Assembly: GCA_022578965.1 (NCBI GenBank)
Contig: MU400544.1
Span: 186,001-250,000, forward strand
Source of the DNA: Xylaria sp. FL1777
Taxonomy: Eukaryota; Ascomycota; Sordariomycetes; Xylariales; Xylariaceae
Direction of reading: 5' to 3'
Length of the DNA: 64,000 nucleotides
The position numbers and the translations under genes were made by a program. Positions 39,700 to 51,009 of the stretch are shown here, one piece after another. The notes below the pieces were generated by a model that had not been told where the DNA came from, made no database searches, and was given only the letters and a program-made list of their open reading frames with translations. The number at the start of each line of letters is the position of its first letter. The first letter of the stretch is position 1.

Positions 39700-40042
39700 A
39701 AAAAAAAAATAAGCACATTATTAAAATATGCAATACAAAATATATTTATTATATTATTAAATGCTTTTTATATGTAACTTTAAAAAGTAATAAAAACATT
39801 TAATAAACTTATAAGTATAACTAGAAATTTATAATAATTATAACATATATAAAACGCTATTTTTTATTTATTTTTTTTTTAAATATGTAAATAATAATAA
39901 GCGTTCTTAAAGTTAATTTTGCTAAAGATTTTAGCTTTTAAGATTTTATTAAGCAGCTTTAAAATAAGTAATAAAATATATTAATTTTTATGCGTAACTT
40001 AATTAAGTTTTTTATAGTTTACATATAAGCGTAAGCTTTTAT
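39700..40042 (-). pseudogene. Decayed reverse transcriptase of the inner element
   Basis: The minus-strand reading gives KSLRLYVNYKKLN, then LLNKILKAKIFSKIN, later YEFLV-type residues, FQSYI-like and FCIAYFNNVLIF. These match the gypsy RT blocks LRxCVDYRxLNxxTxKNxYPLPLI, LLxxLxxAKxFTKLDL and YLDDxLIF. The catalytic Asp pair (about 39717-39730) is again read as Asn-Asn. Confidence 0.82.
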
Positions 40043-42702
40043 TTTTTTTAAGTATAAAAAGAATTAAAGCGCTAATAAAGCTAGTAAACTTTTTAATTTT
40101 TTTTACTTTTAGCATTTTATTAAGCTATTTTTGTAGTTTTTTTAGCTTATTTTAAGCTAATAAATATATAAAAAAATAAAATATAACTATGTTTTTTTTT
40201 AGCTTAATAGCAAAGTTTTTTTGCTTTAATTATAGCAATATATTTGCTTTATTAGTATTAAAAAACTTAAATAAATTATAAAACTTTTTTAAAATTATTA
40301 TAAAATTAAAGTAATTAAAGCTTTTTTTTAACTTTTTAAGCTATATAAGTTTAAGTAATTAAATAATAGCGTAGCAGCAAGCTTAGTTTTAATAAGCTTT
40401 TATAAATTTAGTTAAGCTAAGTATTTTTATTTAAGAGCAGCATAATTTAAAAAACCATTAATTAGTGCTTAAATTTAGTATAATTTCTTTATTTTTTAAA
40501 GTAGTTTAAAATAATAAGAAAAAGCTGCTTTTAAAGCAATAATTGTAGTTAATAGTTATATATATACGCTTAATTTTGCAAGTAATACTACAATTATTAG
40601 TTAATTTATAAATAACTTAATAAGCTTTATAAGTAAAAAATTTACTTTTAGTAATATATTATAATATAAATATATAAAAAGATACTTGCTGTAATTTATA
40701 ATAAAAAGCAAAAGTAAAACTAATATAGTTATATTTAGCACATAAATTAAAATTAATATAGGTTTTAACAAGTAGTTTTATAAAGCTAATAAAATAAATA
40801 ATACAAAAAGTATAAAAACAGCATAAAATAAATATATAAAGTAATAATTTTAGCTTAAAACTTATAGCTAATATAATTAGTACTAAGCTTATTACTTGTT
40901 TTTTAAGTTATAATATTATAGCTTTTATAAAAAAAGTATATAAAACTTTAATTGCTATTTTTAGTTTTTTTTATTTATGTTTTAGTTTTTATTTACTTAG
41001 ATTTTTTAAATAGTTTGTTTTTAAGTAGTATTATTATTATAGCTAGTATAGCTACTAAATTTATTGTTTTTATTATTGCTATTATTGTTATTACTTTTAA
41101 GCTAAAGGCAATTAAAAGCAATATAGCTAAGTTATTTATAATTATAGCAAATAAAGTTTTTATAAAAGTTTAAATTTAAACTATTTTTATTATTATTTTA
41201 AGGTTAATTTAAAAAAGTTCTAAAAGTATAATAGTTTTTTAAAGTATAAGTATTATTGTTATTACTTTAGTTGTTTATATATTTTTAGTTTTAGTATTAG
41301 CTATAACTTTTATTATTATTGCTTTTATAGTATTAGTTTTAGCTTTTATAGCTATTATTGCTTTTATAGAATTTTTAGTTATTGTTATTATAGCTATTAT
41401 TATAATTATTGCTTTTATAAAAATAGTTTTAATTGTTAAAACTAGTATTGTTGTTTTTATAGCTAGTATTAATGTATTAATTACTAGTTTAGTTTTATTT
41501 AGTATTTAAGGTTAATTTATTAGTAATTTAAGTAACGTTTAATTTTAGTTTTTTTTTACTGCAGTTTAAGCATTATTTTTTAGTTATTAGTTTTTAGCGT
41601 TATTATATAACATTAATTATATTAGCTTATATAGTTAATAATAAGTTATAGTAATTTATTAGCTTTTGCTAAAGTAATATACTTAATTTCTAGTAATATA
41701 ATAAAGCTTTTTTGCTTTTATTTTAGCAAACATTTTAAAGTTTAATGCTAATAAAGTATTAATTAAATAGTTTTAAGTTTTAGTTAGCTTGTTAACTTGC
41801 TTATTTTAATTGTATATTTATATTAGCTTATAAAAAAGCAAATTGCTTAAGCAAAGTTTTAGTTTAGTTTAAAAACATTTTTTAGTTAGTTTTAAATTGT
41901 TTTTTTTTTAGGATTAATAACTTTTGCAATATTAATTAATAAACATTTTTATAGTTCTAGTTTATATTGCTATGCACGTATAAAATCTTGTTTTTATTGC
42001 AACGGAATTTTTAATTAGCTTTTTTAAAAATAGTTTAAAGTTTTTTTACTTATTTTAGCTAGCATTAATAAATAAATTCTATGCTAAAAAAATTATAATT
42101 AAATTTTAATAGTTAGCTAAAATTAGCATTTTTAAATAAGTAGCACTAATAGTAATATAAGCAATTTTAATGTAATTAGTATTTAGGTTTTCTTTAATTA
42201 TGCTTTTTATTAAAGCTAGAAAATAAAGAGTTATTATTATTACTAGAATTTTTATATTTTTGTTTTTAACTTAAGTTATAGAATTGTTTTTTAAGGTTTA
42301 AAAAGTTTTTTTGTTTTTTTAGAAATGTTGTTTTTTAGTTTTTTTGTTTACTTAATTATAAAATAGAAGTAATACAAGCTATTTTTAATTTTAAAGCAAC
42401 TTGTTTGCTTTTATTTTTTTGCTGCATAACTTGTTGCTTTAGCTTTTTAATTTTAGCTAAAAGCTATATAATTTGTGTTTATAATAGTTAAGTATTAGCA
42501 CTTAAAGCATTAAGTAATTATTATTTGCTTAAGCCTAGTTTTAAAAATAATTTGTGCTAAGTTTGTTTTTAGTTTATTATTAAAGTTTGTTTTAAAAAAA
42601 AGCTATTAAAAATAGTATTAGCTTGTGTAATTAGTTAATGTTTAGTTATTTTATAGTATAATAAAGTATTATAAGTAACCTTATTTTAAAAAGCTTTAAA
42701 AT

Positions 42703-42895
42703 TATTATAGAAAGTATAAAGCATTAAAGGTTAAATATAATAGTTAATATATTTTTAGTTTTATAGTAAGTATTTAATAAAACTAAAGCTTAAAAAAAGG
42801 AAAAAACTCCTATAAAATAGGTATAAAAAGAATATTCTATATATATATATAATTTGTAATATGTGCTAAAGTACTTAAATAGCTTAGTTATAACA
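42703..42895 (-). repeat. Right (5') LTR of inner element
   Basis: 193 bp at a constant offset of 7676 from 35027-35219. It ends TAACA, followed directly by the target duplication ATAAG. Confidence 0.9.
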
Positions 42896-42956
42896 ATAAG
42901 CTATTAGTATAAAAATATTAAAGCTATTAAAGTTAATAGCTTTTTTATATAGCTAG

Positions 42957-43190
42957 TATTTTAATATAACTTTATAAAGGTGTATTAATAATTTAGTTTA
43001 TTTTATAAAGCTAATGCATAGCTTATTTATAAAGCTATGTGTTGTTTTAAACTAATATAATAAAAGCCACTTAACTTAATAAAGCCACTTATATATATAA
43101 ATAGAATTATTTTGCGGACTAAAAGTTATAACCTTTTTTTTTTTTACATTATCTTAATATATACTTTTTTTACTTATATTTTTAAAGACA
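42957..43190 (+). repeat. 3' LTR of middle element
   Basis: Direct repeat of 27478-27710, lying 61 bp right of the inner element. Differences are transitions apart from one T-run length change. Confidence 0.8.
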
Positions 43191-44322
43191 CTTATTATTG
43201 TTATTTTAAAAATGCTATAAATTTTTAGCTTAATTAACGTTATAACTACTATATAAAATAGCTATATAGCTTTTTTAATTATTTAATTAATATTTAGGTT
43301 ATTATTAAACTTTTTTATATATAGTTAAATTATTAGTATAAAATTAATTAATTTATTAATAATAATATTGTAAATTTACTATATATTTTTAATAATTATT
43401 AATAGCTTATAAAACGCTATATAAAGTTACTATAAAAAGTTTATTAATGCTTTATTTTGCGTTAATAATATATTAATAAATATTATTAATAAGCTATAAA
43501 ATATATTATATTTAACTAATATTTAAATTATAGCTTTTAAAAAATTTATTTAATTAATATTATAATAATAAACAAATAAAGCTATTTAATAAAAGTTTTT
43601 TTTTAACTTTATTATAACTTTTTTTAATTATAGTTTATATAGTATTAACATTTAAATTAAGCAATTTTAAATGCTTTTAATTTTATTAAAAGTTATATAA
43701 TTTGCTTTTATTAGCTATAATATTACTAAAAATGTTACTTTGTTTTTTGTTTTATAATTATTTAACTAAATAATATTACTTAATAAAAATATGTTTAAAA
43801 AAATAATTTAAATGTATTATTTTTGCTTAATTTATAAATTATTAAGCTTAAAATACTTATAAAAATTAAAAGTTAAATTTTTAAGCTTTTTATTATTTAT
43901 TATATTAGTTAGCTATTTTATATATAATATTTAGTTATTTTTTAAATTAGCAAGCTTATTTATTAAGTTATTAATTTTGTTTTTTAGCTTTTGTTTTTTT
44001 AGTGCTATATTTAATTTTTATTATATTTTTATTAATATAGCTTTAATTTTATTAAATTATAGTTATAAATTAACTACAAATTAATTAATATACTTATAAA
44101 TACTTTTAATAATATTATTAATTGTTAGTTTAACTAAATTATTACTTTTAAAGCTAAGCTTTATAGTTTTATTACTACTTTTAATTATTTTATTAAATTA
44201 ATATTAAAGTATATAAAATAAAAATAAAATTAAAAAATAAAATAAAAAATAAATAAAATATTAATATATTATATAAGAATTTATTTAAAATATAATATTA
44301 TAAAGCTACTTAAATAGCTATT
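43191..44322 (-). pseudogene. Right-hand internal remnant of the outer element
   Basis: 1.1 kb of AT-only sequence between the middle element and the right outer LTR. By orientation it should be the 5' leader and start of gag of the outer element. No motif can be read. Confidence 0.4.
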
Positions 44323-44543
44323 TATGCTTTTTAAATATTAGCTTAAAATTTTATAATTACTATATAAAATTAAGTTTATACTTAAAAAAGTAAATATTAA
44401 AAGAAAGACATTTTTTAAGTATAGTACTAAAAAACTATGTATAAATATTACTAATTTAGGTAAAGCTAGTCTGTGCTCCTTAAGTTTCTGCACAGCAACT
44501 GTTGCACGGTGTACACCATGGCTTGTGCTGCCTAGAAGCCACA
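44323..44543 (-). repeat. Right LTR of outer element
   Basis: 221 bp, ending GAAGCCACA. The inner half (44323 to about 44430) is fully AT-converted; the outer half keeps normal G and C, the mirror image of the left LTR. Next bases are AGTA, matching the left flank. Confidence 0.9.
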
Positions 44544-44807
44544 AGTATTACGTACATACTCCATACCGGGTTAGGTAGCAACTTGGAAAGAGATATGCCC
44601 TAGATACCTACCCAGTGCAGGGCCCACTCTTTCTTCTGCGATACACCAAAAAAGTTCCAGGACCAAAATCCCCCCTCGCTCGCGAACTTTTTCGGAGCCA
44701 TCACCCACCACCAACTTCCAACAACCACATTACCTTCCAAACACCGCACAGGCGCAGGATTCGACCTCTTTGCGTTCTCTACCGTCCTCATCAACCCATC
44801 CGCAACA

Positions 44808-45444
44808 ATGGCTCCTCAGACAGTACGTATAACTTGACACCGCTTTGCTGTTGGCCCAGTCTCTCTGGCGAATACCCTCCAGCGAGATGATGGCGTGAAG
44901 CAGTAGGCTAAGGTCAAATCCCAACATGTAGAAGAAGTCCGGTAAGGCTAGCAAGCAGACGAAGAAGGTAAGCCAGCATTCCAATCTCCTCCCTCTCGAC
45001 TCGACTCCCTAATAAGACTACTTACACCACATAATCAGTTCGTCATCAACGCCTCGCAGCCCGCCAGCGACAAGATCTTCGACACCGCCGCCTTCGAGAA
45101 GTTCCTCCAGGACAAGATCAAGGTCGACGGCCGTGTCGGCAACCTAGGCGACACAATCACCATCCAGCAGGTTGGCGACGGCAAGGTCGAGATCACCGCC
45201 CACAACGAGCTCTCCGGTCGTTACCTCAAGTACCTGTTAGTGCCGCCTCAATGTCTTATCCGTCGACACACGGTCGCATCATTTCTCCCCCCGAAGCTAA
45301 CTGAAAATCCACCATAGGACCAAGAAGTTCCTGAAGAAGATGCAGCTCCGTGATTGGCTGCGTGTCGTCTCTACATCTAAGGGTGTTTACGAGCTCAAGT
45401 TCTTCAACGTCGTTAACGACGAGGCTGATGAGGATGACGAGTAA
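44808..45444 (+). CDS. RPL22: 60S ribosomal protein eL22
   Basis: Structural protein of the large cytosolic ribosomal subunit, binding 25S/28S rRNA. The join is 44808-44822, 44932-44967, 45039-45235, 45318-45444, giving 124 residues, normal for eL22. Exon 1 codes only MAPQT and exon 2 only [12 protein letters not shown], a frequent layout for ribosomal protein genes. Exon 3 holds [20 protein letters not shown] and [18 protein letters not shown]; exon 4 has [17 protein letters not shown] and the acidic end DEADEDDE typical of the family. Codon use is strongly GC-biased at third positions, as in highly expressed fungal genes. The start lies only 264 bp from the right outer LTR, so its promoter abuts the RIP island yet shows no RIP damage. 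It converges with the carrier gene, 242 bp apart. Confidence 0.96.
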
Positions 45445-45686
45445 TCGGGTTATTTGCGACCGTACATCATAGACAACAAATGAGAATGGGGGTATGGCTA
45501 CATGGGCTTACGTAGGACACGCGCTTATATCCAACATCGCAAAATAAACTCGATCTCAAAGCAACACTCTCCCTAATAATCTTAGAAGTGGTGATCTTGT
45601 TTTGAACTACTGTGACACTATGGTACATATATATCTATACTCTTCCATATAAAATTCCGATGTTTGTTTACATGTACACGTATCCC

Positions 45687-46756
45687 TCATGGCAACGCTC
45701 TCATAACGCCTTCAAATGCTACCAAAGCCATGGCATTCGCTGGAAACGCCCTCAAAAAGCACGGCACGAAACCCCTCCAATACCCTTTCACACCGCCTTC
45801 CCTGTACACGGCTTGCGCAGCCTGCCACCAACTCCTAAACCGAGGTGTCCCGTCGTTAAGCTTCCCACCCATCGGGTCGGCCATAATGCGCTGTTTGACA
45901 ACATCGCTAGGATAGCTCGTAAGCCAGAAAACCTGCGCGCTCACCCCACCGGCCCAGAAATTGACGGCCGGCGCGGACAGGCTCGTATGCTCCCGCAGCA
46001 GCCGCGAGAAGATATCGTACGAGCCCCACCAGAAGAAGAAGAAGGACCGGAAGACGAGGGTGGCGGCAAGGCCCTTGAAGACGCCGCGCAGGCCGTGGGC
46101 GCCGTAGATCTTGCGCACGCAGTCGAGGGGGCCCGAGTACAGGCGCTCGGCCTTGCGCGCGGCGTACTGGATCTGCAGGCGCGCCTTGACGTGCTCGACG
46201 GGCGCGGCGATGAAGGAGACGGTGGACCCGGCCAGGACGCCCGCGATGCCGTGGCCGAAGGCCGGGAGGTGGGCGTGCGGCGTGTTCGGGTCGTTAGGGA
46301 GCATAGCGGCGGCGGCGGCGGGACCCGGCATGAACACATTCTCCGCGAGAAGTCGCCGGTAGATGGTCAGACTGCCTAGCATTAGGGAGTCCATGAACAT
46401 CCACCCGACCAGCGGCGGCGTCGCGCCCTTGTACAGCCCCCGCACGCCCTCGTGCCGCAGGGTCTGGGCCACGCATTGGAGAGGCCCGCTGAAGCGCGTT
46501 GCGTCGGTCGTCTGGAGCCGGACTTTGATGGTGTCGAAGGGGTGGCCGACTTAGGGAGGAGACAGACGGGTTAGATCAGGATTCCCATTGTACGTGTTCC
46601 GGCTCCCGGTGTGCTCGGATAAGGAGAGGAAGGTCTGAAAAGAGTAGAGTGAAACTCACCCGACAGCTTGGCGATGCCGGAGAACACGCCCGCTACGAAG
46701 CCCTTGTAATTCTTGCCGGCTCGTGCGGGCTCCTGCTTCTGCTGGTCGGTCGCCAT
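45687..46756 (-). CDS. Mitochondrial carrier protein (SLC25 family, carnitine/acylcarnitine-like)
   Basis: Inner-membrane mitochondrial metabolite carrier. The minus-strand join is 46756-46660, 46549-45687, giving 319 residues, the usual size. The 110-bp intron splits the first signature and restores KLSVGHPFDTIKVRLQ. The three carrier signatures PX[DE]XX[KR] are HPFDTIKVRLQ in repeat 1, APVEHVKARLQ in repeat 2 and YPSDVVKQRIM in repeat 3, each followed by a GxxGxxRG/YKG-type loop (GLYKGATPP, GVFKGLAAT, GYWRGFVPC). Signature 2 has Glu, and repeat 2 carries the aromatic run FRSFFFFWWGSYD. The first signature resembles the carnitine/acylcarnitine and basic amino acid subgroup, but substrate cannot be fixed by eye. 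The start at 46756 (MATDQQKQ) gives a short N-terminus, normal for the family. Confidence 0.92.
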
Positions 46757-48923
46757 ATTGGCGAGGGCGACATTGGGAGTTGCAGGCCTTTGCTTCCAAT
46801 AGGGGTGTCTAGCGATGAGGGTCAAGGAATTCAATTTGGTTACATTAACCGCTGCTGCGAGTTTGGCATTTCTTTTTTTTTTTTATCTCGTCACTGATTG
46901 GTAACACTGGTTTGGTAGAGCTTAACTTAAGCCCGACGAAATTCGGGGTTTGGCTTGCGCTCCGAGATCGGTCGTGTTTGGACGCGGTTTCCATCTTTTC
47001 ATATTAGAAAACTACCTACCAGAAGGCATGTAAATATGTAAATGTCCTACACTAAATACATATTACTTACCTCAAACCAAAACGTATCTCTCTGACAAGT
47101 TGATTAAAATCAGATATATTACCACTCCTTTGTCCGGCTACGAGATAATTAATCTAAGCGACAAAGTCTGTCGAGATAGCTCATCTTTAGATTGCAACAT
47201 CGGCAAAATCCACTATTACCAGCCACATTATCTTTATTCATTCTTCCTCTGTTCCATCTCCTTACGGACATATCGGCCTCAGCATATACGTAGGCAAGAG
47301 CCATGAAACCACGAGTCTCATCAGACGATGTGGACCAGCTGGTATTAGTGACAATTTTGAGTCCACATCGACTACGGAATCACCCTATTTCTAAGCAAAG
47401 TCAACAATGATCTACCTAGATACTTACCTAAACTAACGTTTCGCCGCTCCTCTTCTACTGTACCTATCTTGACCCAATCTCCCCATCTACATACGGTACC
47501 AGAAACCATTTATTGGATTGCTACAGTTCTTGTATATGCAAGAGTTGATAACCTGAATAGTATCACCTACTTAGCAAAACTCCTAACTCGGCTTTGGATT
47601 AATCCTCTTAGCTAGGTGTGGCTTCCTTGAAGGACATGCCGATCGAATACACGATATACATTTTATTCCGCGTTGCTCGGTTCATCTTTATAGAACCTAC
47701 TCATCGGATCATTGCCGCCCTACGATTGCTAATTCGCCCATAGGGCGGACTCTCTAGGGCGTTGCTAACGATACGACTTGCTAACATTTTCATACTTGTC
47801 TAAGCTTTAAGCAAGTTGAGCTTGTTAAGGCTCAAAGACCACTACGTTCGAACACAGTATCCCCTTGAAGTTGTCCGTCAACGCTTTTCATGAGGTCTAG
47901 ATATATCGCGATATTAACTGCTACAAAATTTCTCGTTGTACCAGGTTTCATATAAACGCCCTACAGGAAACCTTAGTCCAGTCAGTTCACACCCTATCGT
48001 ATCGACCACTAGATCAGTACCACGATGTACTATCATATACATGACCTATGACAGGTGACCATGTTGGTGAACGTCTTTTGCAAGTCACGAGAGTTCCGAC
48101 GCAAACATGGAGCGTAAAATCAAGTCACTTCTCTGTATACAAACCCTCTGTTGATAGGGGTGCTAGGACCCTTTTTAATAGGAAACCCAAAGTAATGCTA
48201 TATGTATGTGTGCCGAAAATGCAATGAGGGGCTAATTTGGAGTACCAGAGTCCCCTCATGGCGCTCTCATGCGGAGTCGGTAGCAGTACTAGTACCGCCT
48301 TGCCTACCAAAAGAGGTTAAGATTTCCGATTTACAGAACAAACCATAACCATACCCAAGATCCACGTTCCTGATGAATCTCGGACATCCTCGACTAAGTA
48401 GGCACTGGTAGCCGTTGTGGAGGATGGAGGATGCAAGCTGCAAGACAAGCCAACGGCCCGATTGACTTTGACATTTGCCGGATTTCAGTCTTTCCCCAAT
48501 CACGACCTAGTGATCAGAGATTCAAAGGTGGAAGGTTGCATTCAAATTGCTTTTCCTATTCGAGATGACTGCCAGCATGCTACTGGCTCGTGATGCGGCG
48601 TGCTTGAGCTGTCGCAGACCGTTGGCTAGTAGCTGGCGTCTCATCCTGGCGATCATTGCTCCCCTGAGCACTATCCTGGTCCTGTTTATGCGAAGCTATT
48701 CGGGGTCCATGATGGTCACCTAGTATACAAAGAAGCGAAGGGCGCCTCCGCATGACAGCTCTGGGGAGATACGAGTCTTTCCAGCATTCACGGGCTAGGC
48801 GCACGCGCGATACAGTACGGTGTCATCTAGGCGTGCTGCGAAAAGGGGATATTCGCGTCAATAAATTGGCCTTACACTTCCTCTGGTATTGGCCTTGCCT
48901 AGACTGCAGCCTAACTAGCAAAA
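46757..48923. other. Gene-free stretch of about 2.2 kb
   Basis: No frame with recognisable content. Composition is close to 45 percent GC with patches of AT-rich sequence near 47000-47100. Short frames at 47100-47306 (+) and 48125-48804 (-) look like chance. The last 80 bases are the likely promoter of the phosphodiesterase gene. Confidence 0.4.
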
Positions 48924-50058
48924 ATGCGAACGACTACTCTGTCCATTCTTAGCCTCGCTGCGAGTGCCGCGGCCGACTGCAACGGAAATTCCGCGTATTG
49001 TGATAAGTCGTACAGCAAGGTGACCTTTGTTGGGTCGCATAATTCAGGCTTCGTTGGTTTTGGACCATCGGATAATCAACTTACATCAGTTTCGGCACAA
49101 CTCAACGAAGGCATCAGGTTTCTAACGACCCAAACGCATGATAAAGACGGCACCATTGAGAATTGCCACACAGTAAGTGAAGCAAACAGAAACTCCCTAG
49201 CCAAGTGCAAGTGTAGTTGGTGTGCTTAGCGTTCCATCGCCAATCTCACCATGGAAGATGAACAATTGTTTACAGCAAGATGAATTCAAGAGTCCCGCTG
49301 ACAGTTTCCATAGTCATGCGATTTGTTGGATGCTGGCACTCTTCAAAGTTACCTTAGTACTGTGAAGACATGGGTTGACGGTCATCCGGATGATGTGGTG
49401 ACGCTACTGATTACGAACGGAGATGCAATTGACATCACGAAGTTTGACGACGCCTTCAAGGCTGTAGGTCTAGACTCCTATGCTTTCACGCCTTCTGCTA
49501 CACTCGGATTTGATGATTGGCCGACGTTGGGAGACCTGATCTCAAGCGGAAACAGGGTTGTTGTGTTCATGGGTAAGTTCCATTGCTTTGCAATACCCTC
49601 CATCATCCCCTCTGCGCCGCCAGCTGACGACGCACTAGACTACAATTCCGATACTAGCAAGGTCCCATACATCCTCGATGAATTTGCCTATTACTTTGAA
49701 ACGCCCTTTGATCCTCAGGAAGCCCAGTTGAGCGTTTGTAATGTCGACCGACCTGCCGGTGCCTCTGCTGATGGCCGTATGATTCTCGCAAATCACAACA
49801 GGAATTACGAAGTCTTAGGCATCAGTCTTCCTGACTTGGTTAACGCAGCCGATACCAACTCGGTCGATTCGATTACCGCACAAGCGAACACCTGCAATTC
49901 GCTGTATGGTCGTGTCCCCAATGTAGTACTAGTAAGCTAGCCATCCTGCACAATGCTGTGAGATAGGGAAATTTTGATGCTAATGAGGACCTATATAGCT
50001 TGATTATGTCTCTCTCGGTGAAGCCATCGATGCCCAAAATCAACTAAACGGCGTATAA
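48924..50058 (+). CDS. Secreted PLC-like phosphodiesterase (TIM-barrel)
   Basis: Predicted secreted enzyme of the PI-PLC X-domain-like superfamily, with uncharacterised substrate. The join is 48924-49172, 49314-49572, 49639-49931, 49999-50058, giving 286 residues. Residues 1-17 (MRTTTLSILSLAASAAA) form a signal peptide. The catalytic-type His lies in TFVGSHNSGFVG (about 33-44), and THDKDGTIENCHT follows at exon 1's end; intron 1 restores CHTSCDLLDAGTL. Intron 2 restores VFMDYNSDTSKVPY, and intron 3 leads to the family's C-terminal block DYVSLGEAIDAQNQLNGV, which a single-frame reading would miss. Paired Cys in the N-terminus (DCNGNSAYCDKSY) suggest disulphides. The early stop at 49940 in the unspliced frame is inside intron 3. 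Confidence 0.88.
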
Positions 50059-51009
50059 GGTCTATATCTTGAGCTTATACCAAACGTTTCATAAGACGAA
50101 TTTTGATTATATATACCTATGTAAAGAAAAAAAAACTTGTATATATGCACAAAGAGTGAAATGAATATCATCAATATACTCCTGCTAGGCTTCTACTTAA
50201 TGTCATTGAGGCTGAAGCTTTGCATTTAAATGTACATCGTGTTAGTCTTCTATTATGTAAGCTACGAAATATGAGTGCTACCTGTAAGAGTGACGAGGCC
50301 CACCTACACATAATGATGCAACTCCATTTGATGGAGGCAGTGCTTTTACCTTCAATATCCTAATCCAGTAAGAGAAGCATACATGTATCACCGATCTGCT
50401 GCACAGCTTACAGTACGGTATGGCTATCAAGGCGTCCATCATTACGATCCAATTAGAGTCGACCCAAATGTAAGCAGGCATATACACACAGTACCGGGAG
50501 ATCACATTTGCCGGCGCGTAAATCACACAATCCAGGGGGTCTGTCCAGTCAGCGCTCACTTCATGGTGTGCCACACGTTGCGCCAGCCAACCGCGAGCCA
50601 AGGAGCTTGCCGCCGACCACCAGAGCACATCTTCGTTGCAACCTACCAATCACCACTCACCGTGGCATTTTGAGAAGGTGCCCTTACCGCCTATGCCTGC
50701 GGACTGAGGCTTGGGAAACCAACTCTGCCTCCAAGTGTTGCTGCACCACCAGTACCACCAGTACCTACAAACGGGACGAGTGAATACTGGGAAGGGAAAT
50801 AAATAGAATAGGCTTGCGCTATGGTGGGGGGGACGTCATGTCGTTTTCCATAGCTCTTGATACTTCAATGATGAACTTTTCCTCGCTGTCCTTCTGATTT
50901 TGTTTTTGATTTATATATTGTTATTAGCGGACGACTTACAAAAGGGAATACCAGTGTGCTGCTCAGAGGTGATTGATCCGAGCGTGATTCTCTTATTATC
51001 TCATTCAAG
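50059..51009. other. Gene-free stretch
   Basis: Frames at 50278-50783 on both strands have no recognisable content. No RNA gene was noticed. Confidence 0.4.

Larger units (their letters stand above)
35027..42895 (-). mobile_element. Inner Ty3/gypsy LTR retrotransposon, RIP-degraded, full structure
   Basis: 7869 bp with two 193-bp LTRs (35027-35219, 42703-42895) that start TGT (TAT in the mutated copy) and end ACA (ATA). A perfect 5-bp target duplication ATAAG flanks it (35022-35026, 42896-42900). RT motifs are on the minus strand at about 40042-39700. Minus-strand orientation also fits a purine tract (minus strand) beside the left LTR. The part 35220-36300 has opposite strand composition to the rest. 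It is the youngest insertion because it interrupts the middle element. Confidence 0.9.
27478..43190 (+). mobile_element. Middle Ty3/gypsy LTR retrotransposon, RIP-degraded, interrupted by the inner element
   Basis: Terminal direct repeats of about 233 bp (27478-27710 and 42957-43190) differ almost only by transitions. The internal part reads on the + strand, with RT at about 32190-32392 and an integrase C-terminus at 34435-34660. The inner element sits just before the 3' LTR. Without it the element is about 7.84 kb. I could not find a target duplication; RIP may have changed it, or the LTR ends may be off by a few bases (both copies continue cttatta beyond the chosen end). Confidence 0.82.
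21014..44543 (-). mobile_element. Outer Ty3/gypsy-type LTR retrotransposon, RIP-degraded, with two nested elements
   Basis: Bounded by 221-bp LTRs (21014-21234 and 44323-44543) that align without gaps. Pol reads on the minus strand: at about 23627-23500 the RT block MPFGLxNAPATF...YLDD is recognisable in decayed form. Without the nested insertion (27478-43190) the element is about 7.8 kb. The target duplication is AGTA, AAGTA or CAAGTA depending on where the LTR end is drawn; AAGTA would be the usual 5 bp. No frame is intact, and AT content looks well above 80 percent by eye. The segment 25020-27400 has A-rich + strand composition, opposite to the T-rich pol part, and is unexplained. Confidence 0.88.

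Noticed and set aside
40952..41173. 73-codon Ile-rich frame
   Set aside because: Antisense reading through the likely gag side of the minus-strand inner element; not a gene.
21014..44543. Starship-like or other large cargo element
   Set aside because: No tyrosine recombinase or cargo genes; LTRs and gypsy motifs explain the whole block.
45612..46379. 255-codon plus-strand frame
   Set aside because: Antisense of the mitochondrial carrier; its Arg/Gly/Glu-rich content is a mirror of GC-rich codons.
50278..50783. Overlapping frames of 91-123 codons on both strands
   Set aside because: No domains and mutual overlap; located in a gap between two well-supported genes.
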